Source: Hemileia vastatrix (lineage: Eukaryota; Basidiomycota; Pucciniomycetes; Pucciniales; Zaghouaniaceae). Taken from it: 64,000 nt of DNA. The notes below the pieces were generated by a model. The model was not told where the DNA came from. It made no database searches and saw only the letters and a program-made list of their open reading frames with translations. The stretch spans positions 9,739,712 to 9,803,711 of the forward strand of contig JASXTE010000008.1 in the NCBI GenBank assembly GCA_030280995.1. The letters run 5' to 3'. Positions 20,261 to 31,597 of this stretch are shown piece after piece (positions within the stretch are counted from its first letter, which is position 1; each line of letters starts with the position of its first letter). The translations under genes were made by a program, and so were the position numbers.

Positions 20261-23200
20261 ATGGTTGAGTGGTGTATTTTAAATTTATCCCTTTATTTTT
20301 TTGCCCAAACTTCACACGCTGGTGAACTTCCCTCAGTATTGCATTCTACTCAGAATATTTCAGCAAATGCAGCTCCAGCCTTGAGCAGTTTCACTGATTA
20401 TGGAAACATATATCATTCGGGGGTGAATATTCCAGAATTATACGCATCTGGTAGTACTAATTTCCAACCAAATACGATAGCGACCCCTGATGTCATGAAT
20501 TACGGGTTTGAAAATTTTCATGCTTCTGATTTTAGTAAGCTTCAAAGCCACAATATATTATTGGTTTGTATTTAATATTATTTGCTATATTCTTTAGATC
20601 TATATCGATCGTTGTTGCTCGACGAAGATTTGTTTAATAGTGCAGTCTTAATGTCTAATGAACCGTCTTCATGCAATAACAATATGCTCGGAGAAACTCC
20701 AACCAGTAAGTTTAATAGCACTTGGACTTTGATACTCACGACCCATTTTACTTTGATTCCTGCTACATTTTTATGCTTGGAGTGCAACGTTGATTAACCC
20801 TGCTCTATCTGACAGTTAATTATGGTCTCAATCCATTGGATGGATCAGGTGGGTCAGATATCCCTATGAATTCGCAAAGCGATTCGGTTAATTTTTTACC
20901 ATGTGAGTATTTGCAATTAAAAAGCCGGGTTTCAAAAAATTGGAAGCTTATGCTAGGAGAATTGCTGGCAGCACATGTAAATGCGAACCCATCATTTCTA
21001 AGGCAAGAGGCGATGGGTCAGAGACCTGTTCAAAGTATGTTGATGACATATAATAAGCCGTGAATTTGGGTTATAACATGTTAATAACCATACAAATCCT
21101 CAAAACTATAGCGGACCAAGGAAATCACCAGGCTACAGGGAACATTAATGAGGAAATACCTAATAACAATAATTATGAAGGTAGCTTACTTTGCTAATTT
21201 TTTTTGACTCTTTATAACAGTTGCTGATGATCGAGGCTTGGACGATGGTGGTTCCAGATATTTTTTTGCCAAATCTGTTGATGAAGGAAATGTGGAAGGA
21301 GTCCCTACTGGAGAATACTGAGTTTCAACGTATTTATCGTTTTTCTAATCCGTTTCTCTGAAAAAAATTATCAGTTTCTCAGTATCAAATTATATGCATC
21401 ACTTCCATATCCACCTCAGATCCTGGTCAATTAAACACGGATAATCCACGTCAAGTTCTGCCAAGTGACTCTTATGAATCATTTCCGCCCCTGCCTTCCA
21501 CGTATATGTTGTCCCAACCTCAACTTGGTGGTGAAATACATTTCCTTGCTCTGTTTCCCCTCAAACCCATTTTTCACATTTCTGTTATATTTCTATTAGA
21601 TGATTATCATATCCAAAACCCTATCCTTCAGGATATGAGTGCTCACAACTATGTGCCGGAATCATCACAACAAAATTATGCTACTTCGTTCATGGATTTC
21701 GCAGAACTTTCTTCAATGCCACATCCAAGCATAAATCTGCTACAAGAAGAGTTTTCGCAGGCTTATTTACCCTCACAGTTCGCCGAAAATGATCAAATAT
21801 ACCCTGGTAAAGTCTCTCGACTGATGATTGGAGTTTTTACATATTTATAGCCTTTTATTTTTTTTTTGTGTTTGCGCAGAGTTTAACAACTTGCTTCCAT
21901 TCTCGAATGATTACAATCAGCAATCGCAGTTGATGCCGCATTCATCTTTTGATACTCAAGCTATGTTGAGCTCTCAACCATTAGGTACTTGGGAGTCAGT
22001 GCTTTATGTACCGGAGTAATACTAACATAAATCTATATATACTTCAAAAGAGAATCAGAAAACCCCACCGGTCACCCAAAGTCATGTTCCATCAGATTGG
22101 TGTACGTTGTCCTTGGCCACTAAGTTTATTTTCCATTTTCTCTAGAATAGTTTCCCATCGGAAAAATGGGACAACACAATTTTTTTAAATACCTTCTCTA
22201 ATAGAATGCATGCCATTATGCTATTTTCCACGGATTATTTACAATAGATTCGAAAACTAGTATGCAGCCTGGAAGTTATGATGGAATGCACAACTATGCA
22301 TCAAGCAGCCGACAACCCATGGATGTCGGCGGCCCAAATAATCTCTATCCGGTGACAGACAATGATCAAAGGTCCGAAATGACATCAAGTACCAATGCCC
22401 CGCTTCCTACTGTTGAAAGCTATCAGAAAATGGTTGATGCTTATCCACCCAGCCGTGGAATGAATGATAGTCATAGCTCGCAGCATGTCTCGGGTCTTTC
22501 CAATGTATCAAATCGAGTTTCTGAGCAGAGCCAAGGTATATTTTTTGCTTTAATTCTACTAAAATTTTAATCTAATCTTGTTACGCTTTTAATTTACAAA
22601 TGTTCGCAAAAAATCAATATTTTATAAATCAATATAGCAAATCAACCATTTTCAGAGAATGATACGCAAAGGTCCAACGATGAATTTACCCACGTGAATT
22701 ATCAAAGTGAATCACCTGTTCATTCTTTCTCAAATATTGATTATGTGGATGCAGATCCGACCGAAAATGTACTCCGACAGGAAGAGCCATCAAGAGCTGA
22801 GAAAGAGGACTCCGATGCAGAGCCCGAAGAAGGAAATGGCTATAATTTACACAACATTGAAAAAGTTCTGGAAAAATTTAAACTCTGGAATGAAAATTTT
22901 ACACCCGTAGAGTATATGACTGGCTAGTATCTTTCTAATAAGCCCTTATCCTATTTTAATCATCTGATATTGACGAAAAATTCCCTAATTTAATAGCTGA
23001 TGATAATAGCAAATCTCTTACATCACTTATGAACGTTGAAGAATTCTCTAAGCAGATTTTTGATCTGATCGATAAATTATTTGCAGAGAAAGCTAAAACA
23101 ACAGTACCGATGATTATATTGGCTTATAAAAATGGCCTTCCATTATTCTTAAAGCAACAGATTGAGAAAAACAGAGAAATTAATTTACTCGAGGCCGCTC

Positions 23201-24620
23201 AAAAGATTTTTTATCTGCATTTGAAAAGCTTGTTGGAAAAAGGAGGATCGGAACATCAATATACGGTCAAATTTATTAAAAGTAGCGAAAATGAGGAAAA
23301 ATTTGCCACAGATATAGCCAGGGAGTTTTCTTTTACACTGTTTAATCATCTTATTGAGCATGGTGTTCCATTGCTTGAGGCTCAAAGAATTGTAGCAATC
23401 GGTTTAGATGCAACGCCTAATAAATTTCCGTGCATGATGACGCAGAATATAATCTGGGAGATTTTATCAACGATATATAATACAAGCATTTTCAATGTAA
23501 TAAACCATCGTTTTAGACCTCCTTTTATGCGTCAAGAACCCAGAAAAACAACAGGACGTTTAGCAGACTGCGAAGACTTACTCCTGGAGAGTTTGAAGCA
23601 AAACGTCCCAAAGAAGTCTGATAATTATTTAAGCTATGAAATAAATAAAATGTCCACTCAATCTCACATATTTGGCGTGGCTGGAATAGTTAAACCCGGT
23701 GACGAGGATGACTCACAGTTAAATAAAAATTTCCTTTTCACAAATGGACTTGAAAAACCTTTGGATTTGTTCAATAACTTGTTTTTCTTTCAGCTTGAAT
23801 ATTATTACAAACAAGTTGAAAATTATCACAGAGAACATCCAGAAAGGAATTTGAAAGATGTAACTCTTAATATTTTTCGCAAAATAAACAAAGAAAAATC
23901 AGATAACTCCTCAATTTTTATGGATTTCGCGGCTGGATTTCCAGTTCCGAGTAACTTGAGGTATGGTCAATTTCATGAATATGTGACGCACTTAATTCAA
24001 AGTATTGCTGCTGGAAGCCCAACTCCGCCTGCTTTTCCCAACTTGCCCAACTGTAAATGTTTTTTTCTTGTAAAAGATTCAAATATTTAGCAGATGAATA
24101 TAGTAAAGAAGACTAAAATATTTTTCTTTTTATCTAGTTGTAGAGATGCGTGCGTTGGCCAAAAAAGTCGAAGAAGATACGAAAAAATTTGATGATAGTA
24201 AGAATGGCTCGGGAGGTGAGGAATCGGATAGAGAAGAGGATGAGGAGTATGAGAATTATGATGATAATGATGATGATTATGATGAAAATGAAAAGCCCAA
24301 GAAAAGTAAGTATTCGTCTACACGTGTTACATAAGATGATGATCTAAAAAAGAATGAATATAGAGGCCCCTAAAAGAACCAGAGATCAAACCTCAAAGGT
24401 AAATCATGTTTCTTTTTATAAGTTCAAAAATTTAGTATTTAATGTTTGAAATGTCATGATATTGATTTCTTTTACCATTTTTTTTTTAAAAAAAGTCCAA
24501 GAAAGAGGCTGGAGAGAAAAAATCGGCTGCGAAAGTGAGTGTTGTTTTTGAAAAGGTTAGAGATTAAATACTCACCAGTATTCTATTTATTAGAAACCCC
24601 CGAAAAAGCAGCAGAAATAG
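20261..24620 (+). CDS. Unrecognised multi-exon host gene, about 1000 residues
   Basis: I do not recognise the product. Exons supported by an open frame and splice sites: 20261(?)-20534, 20598-20705, 20816-20902, 20972-21034, 21112-21180, 21221-~21319, 21420-21527, 21600-21806, 21880-21984, 22051-~22080, 22248-22535, 22638-~22922, 22997-24052, 24138-24305, 24364-24398, 24496-24534, 24594-24620 (stop TAG). Nearly all introns up to 24305 are phase 1 and most exons are multiples of three. The N-terminal half is rich in Ser, Asn, Gln and Pro (low complexity). Exon 22997-24052 encodes about 350 helix-rich residues (EEFSKQIFDLIDKLFAEKAK). The tail is strongly acidic (DREEDEEYENYDDNDDD) and then basic (AAKKPPKKQQK), suggesting a nuclear protein. 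The N-terminus MVEWCILNLSLYFFAQTSHA looks like a possible signal peptide, but the first exon is uncertain. Two donors (near 21319 and 22922) are non-canonical. Confidence 0.65.
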
Positions 24621-25895
24621 TATTTCATCTATCTGAAACATGAGCTGCGCTGGATAGAATTACTCTCACGATTCAAAAATTTTAGATGATTAGCAACAAA
24701 AACAAATCAAATCTTTTTGTAGTTGTTCGAGAACTTATGAACACCTTCAAGGGAGCATTCAGTATGTTAAGATTTATCACATTAGTATATCAGTCTGTTT
24801 ATCTCATCAGATATGATCCATAGAAATCTATAAAGAGATTTTTTTTACAAAAAATTACCGAAAATAATTGTTCGAAATGGTGCAATATATATAAACGAAT
24901 GAGAAAGAATTGTGACAGGTTACAGGCGGCTTTTGGAGTGATTCTTGTTTTATTTTATATACAGTTACATTATTTAAATGAATTAAAAATGAGTTGATAA
25001 ACGAATATAAGATTTTTCAAGATTTAAATTTTCAAGATCCGAATTTTATTAAAAAAATAGATATTACAGAAATATGCAATTTATTTTCAACATTTGTAAA
25101 AACCTTTTTTTTCTAATTTTTTTATTCTAGGTTTTAGTAAAATTAAAAAAAGGGAAATATCTAACTCAAGTTAACACAACCATAAAGTTCATGAGATGGT
25201 AAACTTAATAAAAAGCAACTTTGATAGTTTAATTTGAGAAAACCCATTGATTTGACTACTTGCCTACAGCAGTCACATCTGTATTTCCCATTAAGAGGTA
25301 CAGGAGAAAGTAAAGAACAGTTCCACTGGGTCTTAAATCATGCCTTTTTTTTCAGGCCAACATGCACTGCACCAGGATCCTATATTTTATTTTGATTATG
25401 AGTTTTAGTTTTCTTGTTTGGGGAACAAGATATTTCAGCGTCAAAAAAATGCAAGATACAATTTTTCTTTCACTGATTCATGAAAGATTTCATGGAGTAT
25501 GTTAAATGCCCAAAAATTCTACAATTCTCTGGAAATGTTTTACAAACCAAAAGTATCATTTATCACTCTCAAAGAATAAATCCATTTTTCATAAAATTTG
25601 AAGAAGATCAGAAAGAGATCCAAAAAAAAAAAAAAAAAAAAAAAACAAAAAGATACCAAAAATATATAATTTAAATTTAATATTAATATTCTACAATTAT
25701 CTTTCAGGTATGAGAAAAGGAAATATAAAAAACTACAAAATCTTGCCATTAGATAATCTAGACAAAACACCTGAGTTGAAATTTTAAATTAGAAAATTGA
25801 CTAAAGAATTTATTTGTTGCCATCTATCACAGATATGTTATTTAATTATCTGTATTGAATACAGATTTCATTTATGGTTTAATTACCATAAAAAT
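24621..25895. other. AT-rich intergenic region with a poly(A) run
   Basis: No gene is supported. A run of about 24 A at 25621-25645 could be a simple repeat or the tail of an old retroposed sequence. The region ends at the AAT target duplication of H3 (25893-25895). Confidence 0.5.
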
Positions 25896-26144
25896 AGGGG
25901 GTATCAATGTTCAAGGATCAAGAATTTTTTTTCCTGTATCTGACATTATTAATTGCAGAATATTCTTATCCACTAGCCCCAGGACTAGTGGATAAGGATT
26001 GCACAATAATGAATTATCCCACCTCTAATAACCCAATTTCCATTCCTTAGTCCTGATCCCAAACTCATCACATCCATGATTAGTTTAAAAGAAAGTGACA
26101 CAACATAAAATTGAGGATGCCATCCTTATGTCTCTCTTCACTCT

Positions 26145-27436
26145 ATGCTACTTAACTTTGGTTGCAAACACATATCATTTTTTCTATCTACACACCCCAC
26201 CTGCTCATTTGGTGGCAAATTCCCACTTCCCACTCATAATTTAACTTTATCTGCTGACTCTGGTTTGGAAGACACTTTAGCTTATATGTCTTTTCTTTCC
26301 AAAAAGGGTTACATCATCCCAAGGGGGGGAAATATTTATCATGATCCCAGATATGATCTTGCCTCAATACTTGAAGTTCCTCATTTAAACTTCACACAAC
26401 TTTTTCAAAATTCTCCTGATTCTTTTTTCAAACTTTCTCAACTCATCTCTGATCATCCTATCTTCCATATTACTTACCATAAAAAACAGTGTCATCCTGC
26501 CTTTCAACTTGCTGTTGAACTATTTTGCTTTGGTTCAAATGGTAGTGGTGCTGCTGTAAGACATTTAGATAATCTCTTTACCATAGGATATGGTAATGTC
26601 ATATTATACATCCAGCGCTGTACAATTACTATCCTTTCTCTCAAGTCTCAAACACTTGCTTGGCCAACTCCACAACAGAGACTTGAATACTCTCAAGTAA
26701 TGAAAGCTGAAGGTTTCCCTGGATGTGTAGGTTTTGTTGATGGTACAACTATACTGTTGAGCTAAAAGCCTGTTCATGATGGCAATCATTATTTTGATTG
26801 CAAAAAAAGGTTTCTTCAAAATGGTCTCAAATTTCTCATAATTCATGAAGTAACATTTTATCTTCTTTCTAGATACTCTATTGTAGTTCAACTTGTGTGC
26901 AATGTCAATAAAATATTTATTGCTTTTCATAGGGCTGCCCTGGCTCATGTCATGACTCTTCCTTCTTCCAAAGAATGAGTATTTCTCAAAATACTAACAA
27001 ATACTTTGACAAATCTCAGTACATCCTGGGAGACTCAGCATATGCAAGTTAAAAATACATCATACCTTCTTTCTGAGGTGCAAAATTAGAAAATGAAACA
27101 AAAATTTTTTTTTATTATCACCTTGCACAATCAAAAGTACAAATTGAACATGCTATTGGAATTTTAAAATGAATATTTTCTAGTCTCTGTGAGCTTAGAA
27201 TCCAATTTCAAAAAAAATTGGAACTCAAAACTGAAAATCATTGGATAATAACTTGTGTAATAATTAATAATATCCTAGCTGATTTGAAGGATGAGTGGTA
27301 TGATCTTTACAAAGAATAAGATCCTGAACCTTCACCAGCTCTCCCGCCCCCCTTGAATAAAAAAACTTAATTTCCACTGGGATATGCTCTATCATTATGA
27401 CAATTACAATCCATCATTTCTCAGCACAACTCCTTT
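26145..27436 (+). pseudogene. Harbinger-type transposase relic (H3)
   Basis: Close to the H2 transposase over its whole length. The first part (26145-26762) retains GFVDGTTILLS and then hits a TAA at 26763-26765. The intron is still visible (from about 26809, GTTTCT...TTTCTAG). Exon 2 begins in frame (YSIVVQLVCNVNKIF) but loses a base just before GSCHD near 26933. Later stops lie in SDSAYAS-K and ILK-IFSSL, while RVQIEHAIGI is recognisable as KVQIEHAIGI. No initiator Met matches the H2 start clearly. Non-functional; it may still be mobilised in trans through its ends. Confidence 0.85.
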
Positions 27437-27689
27437 AAATTTTTAATATCTTTTTTTCTTTCAACCGCCTTATCCTTTTCCTCTTCCCCTCTTGTATCCC
27501 TCAATCTATATGTATTTAATTTTCCCAGTCTGATAAAATTAAATTTTTTTTTCTAATGATATACATGCCTTTTGATAATAATAATAATAATTTAAAATTT
27601 CTAAACAACAAGTATTATCCAATAATTTTTGAAGAAAACTATCATTTAAGTATTCTAAATTTTCATTTTCATTTGTTTTATATAATCAG

Positions 27690-28740
27690 ACATTACAACA
27701 TCTGGTATAAGCATTTTAATTTTTTAATAGATTTTGATAGTAATTTAATGATTTTAATTGATGAACCTAGCCTTGTAAAGTTACCAAACTCTTTTACAGG
27801 AGTGGTTTGATGATATAGTTTGTTAGGAAGCCAACTAAACACCCACAAACCATCACACTTCTCAAACTGCACCATATACTTGAGCTCTGGAAAGAAAAGT
27901 GGCCTCCATATTGTCTAGGTGTGCCTTCCTTCCAAGAATCTTCATCCAAAAGTCCATCTAATGTTGTTGTCCATCAAAAATACTGGCTAATATCACTGAT
28001 ATCCATATTTTTGTGTTGGAAATCGGAGAAGCCTCCAGAAGTCCAAGTTAAGTTACCTCCAAAAGAATTAACACCATCATAGCAAGGAAGATCTAGTTCA
28101 GTCACAAGTTTCAGAGATTTATAATATTATTTTGAATCAAGAAGCTTAAATAAAAAGGTATAAAATGAAAACATCAATCCTAAAGGCTCCCTTACTTTTT
28201 CATCATCTATTTTAAATTTTATATAAAGCCCTGGAGATTTAATAAGTATAATGAAGTTTAAAATGTTTAAAAATTAATAAATTTACTTACTTATATCAAA
28301 TATATGTTGAATAGCAGCTCATTCCCCAGCATCATACATATTGCCCTCACCACCTCCTTTTTAATCAGCTGAATTAGTCTTTATTTTATGCCTTAAAATT
28401 CTTAGGTATTCACAACACTTCCTGGCATCTTCAAACATCCACAAGCTCATAAATTCTTTAATTTGAAAGAACTTCACAATCACTGCATGAATTACATGAT
28501 TAGAAGCTTGAATTACTGAAGGTTTTGTGAGACATGAGCTGTGCAATAGATCCTAGTGCTGTATGAGTCAGAGAATACAGGGTTAGGGCCATGAGATGTA
28601 ATAGCCTCCTGAAATTGATAAGTTTGGTACCAGACTGCTTCAAAATCTGTATCCACCTCATTGCTCTAGGTGTCTACTTCCCTTCTGAAATAAGAGCTCT
28701 TATTTTGGCCTTCATTTTCTCTTATTGTTATAATGAATCT
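27690..28740 (-). pseudogene. Second type of Tet/JBP-like dioxygenase relic (H3)
   Basis: Minus-strand fragments in several frames. Upstream (28361-28740): NEVDTDFEAVWYQTYQFQE and MFEDARKCCEYLRILRHK. The core near 27750-28100 reads GGNLTWTSGGFSDFQHKN, then EGTPRQYGGHFSF, MVQFEKCDGLWVFSW, KLYHQTTPVKEF and FTRLGSSIKI. This follows the fungal Tet/JBP pattern: H-x-D iron site, GGxF before the strand, distal H, then TR-x-G-S-x-QI. The H-x-D site reads H-K-N here (His codon at 28013-28015), so iron binding is probably lost; the TR-x-G arginine is kept. Orientation and sequence differ from the H2/H4 version, so it is a different subfamily. Frameshifts and stops make it a relic. Confidence 0.55.
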
Positions 28741-28765
28741 GCTTTAAATTAAAAATTAAAAAAAT

Positions 28766-28940
28766 TAAAACCCTAACAGACAATTTCCAACAAAAATTCT
28801 TGTTGGTGGGGGGGGGCTAAAACTAATAAACCCCTCTTAAAACCCCAACAGACCTCTTCCAACAAATATTTTTGTTATTTTAGGGGGGTCTACAACTAAT
28901 AAACCAGTTAATACTCCATATAGACCTGAGAAGCTAATTT
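28766..28940. repeat. Two-unit tandem duplication with hairpin
   Basis: Two units of about 75 bp share AAAACCC(C)AACAGAC, TTCCAACAAA, a G-run and CTAAAACTAATAAACC. The first contains the palindrome CCAACAAAAATTCTTGTTGG. No gene is visible. Confidence 0.7.
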
Positions 28941-29155
28941 TTTTATTTATTTAAATATTAAAGAGATTACATTAATAGTTTTGAAAGTTCTGAAAATTGA
29001 AATGTATGAAAGCTGTAAGTTTAAAAGAAAAACTATTCTTCCCCAACAACAAGGGGTTATTTAATTTTTTGTTAAAGGTGAGTCCAGTCTTTTTTGGTGG
29101 TGCTAATAATTTTTGGCACTGTTTTTTTAATTCTTTTTTTTACTTTATGTGATCT

Positions 29156-29618
29156 CTCACAGCCAACTTCTTCATGTCTGGGAGAGAAAGAAAGTTGCTG
29201 CTAGTTGCAGCCACTTTGGTTAGTTGTAAAGGTGAGTTTTTTTGTGTTTTTTATTTTTATTATTATTTTATTTTATTTTAGTTTTGGTTTCTCCTTTCCA
29301 GGAAGACCTAGCTGGGAGAGAACCAAAGTTGCAGCTATTTACAGTGACTTTGGTTCATTGTAAAGGTAATTTTTTTCCTTATTATTATTATTATTATTTC
29401 TTTAGTTTTGGTTGCTCCCAGCCAGGAAGAGCCTGGCAGGGTGAGAACCAAAGTTGCTGCTAGTTTCAGCAACTTCATTTTGTTGTAAAGGTGAGGTTTT
29501 TTTTCTTTTGTTTATTATTATTTTATATAGTTTTGGTGCTTCCAGCCAGGAAGAACCTTTCTGGGAGAGAACAGAAGTTGTTGCTAGTTGTAGCAACTTT
29601 GGTTCATAGTAAAGGTGA

Positions 29619-29649
<31 letters not shown>

Positions 29650-31370
29650 TTGGTTGCTCCCAGGCTGGGTGTCAGTGTATGCTACTATCTAAGTATGATT
29701 TAATATTAAATATTAATGGTCCAACTACCTATTGATAAGTTATTTAGTGATTAAACCTCAGGGGAAGACTAATAAAATAGTTATTCTCAATATAAACTCA
29801 CAATACTTGGATTTTTTATGTGTGCTAGTGGTGGAAAATAGATAAATAAAATATAGTAATAGCTTATATAAAGATAATATCAATTTATAGATGATTTATA
29901 ATATATTTCTATATGATAATAATTGTTTTTTAGTGTTTAATTTAAGTGTACTAAGTAAGTGATGTCTAATAACCCGTCAAATCCTCCCTTACTTATACCA
30001 AAATCCACTAAAGTGCACAGACCTTCAATCCAGATGATGTCACTGCTATCCCCAGAAATTACATCACTGTGAGGGCCAATCACCTCTCAATGGTTTCCAA
30101 TTCAATAATATTCAACACCCAGACCTCCAGTAAGGACCCTCCATCACAATTACTGATACAACAGACCCATACATTAAATAGAATAAACAGATAAAAGCGG
30201 ATACCATAAAGAAACAGGTAAAATAACTCATCCAAAGAGAATATAATGAAAACCAAAGCATATAAATGAACCAAATTAACTTTCCAAGCCCCCAATAACA
30301 TCCTCAAGAATCCATATTAACCCATTTATCATATCCCAACCCTTAAATCTGTGAAAATCCATCCAAGGAAGCAGATTAAGTTGTGCAAACTGGATATATG
30401 TGCCTGAAATAGGTGTATATGCTTGTGTAGGCGTTGTGAGTACACCCAATATGTCCATATGACCTAAAATAAGCAGAAAAACAAAGGTTATAGGCTATTA
30501 AGAGGTTAAAACCCACTTATAGACCTAAATATACATAATATAACTACATATTTTACTGAATATGAGGTTTATGTATACATATAAGCTTATGTATGTCTAT
30601 AATTACTTAATATCACTTAAGATAAGTATATTATGACTCCATTAACACCTTAATAAGTATTATTAGGCTATGGATAAGCTATTTAAACTACTATAAGTCA
30701 TATATTAGTGTAATAATTATATATACATGTATTATAACCATACATATAAATTTTTAACCTTTTTTAAGTTTTAAGCTTAATTTAATTAAGGTTATCTTAT
30801 TTTAAACATAAGAAATACTCAGTCATGGGGATACCTAGGCTGACACTGGGAGAGAACCAAAGCTTCTGCTAGTTGCACAAGCTTTGGTTTATTGTAAAGA
30901 TGAGGTTTTTTTTCCTTTTTTCTTTTTCTTTTTCTTTTTATTATTATAATTATTAGTTTTGATTTCTCCCAGCCATGAAGAGCCTGTCTGGGAGAAAACC
31001 TAATTTGCTGCTAGTTGCAGCAACTTGGATTTGTTGTAAAAGTGAAGTTTTTTTTCTCTTTTTTTTCCTTTTTTTCACTTCTTATTGTGTTCTCTTGCAA
31101 CCAGCTTCTTCCTGGTTGGGGAGGATGATACTCGCTGCTAGTTTAAGCAACTTTAGTTTTTTGTATAGGTGAGGTTTTTTTTTCTTTATTATTATTATTT
31201 TTTATTATTATTTTAAATTAGGTTGCTCCCATCCAGGTTCTTCTTGGCTGGGAGAGAACCCAAGTTGATGCTAGTTTCTGCAACTTTGGTTCTTTGTATA
31301 GGTGAGGTTTTTTTTTTGGTTTTGGTTGCTCTCAGCCAAGAAAAACATGGCTAGAAGAGAACCTAAGTTG
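29156..31370. repeat. Tandem array of double-hairpin units
   Basis: About nine degenerate units of ~110-130 bp (29165, 29295, 29425, 29545, 29655/30850, 30970, 31100, 31230, 31320), not counting the solo LTR at 29670-30845. Each unit has a first hairpin (CTCCCAGCCAGG...CCTGGCTGGGAG), a second (AAGTTGCTGC TAGTT GCAGCAACTT), then TGTAAAGGTGAGG and a T-rich or TTA-repeat spacer. Short ORFs across it are by-products. Confidence 0.9.
29670..30845 (-). mobile_element. Solo LTR, 1176 bp
   Basis: Starts TGTCAGTG and ends CTAGGCTGACA, with perfect TGTCAG/CTGACA termini. It is flanked by CTGGG on both sides (29665-29669 and 30846-30850). It interrupts the double-hairpin array. The TGTCAGCC-like end, read on the minus strand, matches the LTRs ending at 58109 and 62608, so I place it on the minus strand. 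It contains no coding sequence. Confidence 0.9.
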
Positions 31371-31597
31371 TGCTGCTTGACTAATTAAGGAGGCACTATT
31401 GAGTTTATGGTCAACAAAGTCAAAAACAGACATGATAACAGTAGGGTACAAAAAAGCTTGCAAATGAGGTCTGATAATAATTCAAAAAAAAATTTATATT
31501 ATGATGATTACTTATACTTCCTTCTATGAGGAGTTGGAAGAATTTTCTGAAAGATCATTAAATTGTGCTACATTCTTGTTGAGATGTGGTATGCTTT

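Noticed and set aside
25621..25645. Poly(A) run as proof of a LINE/SINE
   Set aside because: No coding sequence, internal promoter or target duplication found next to it.
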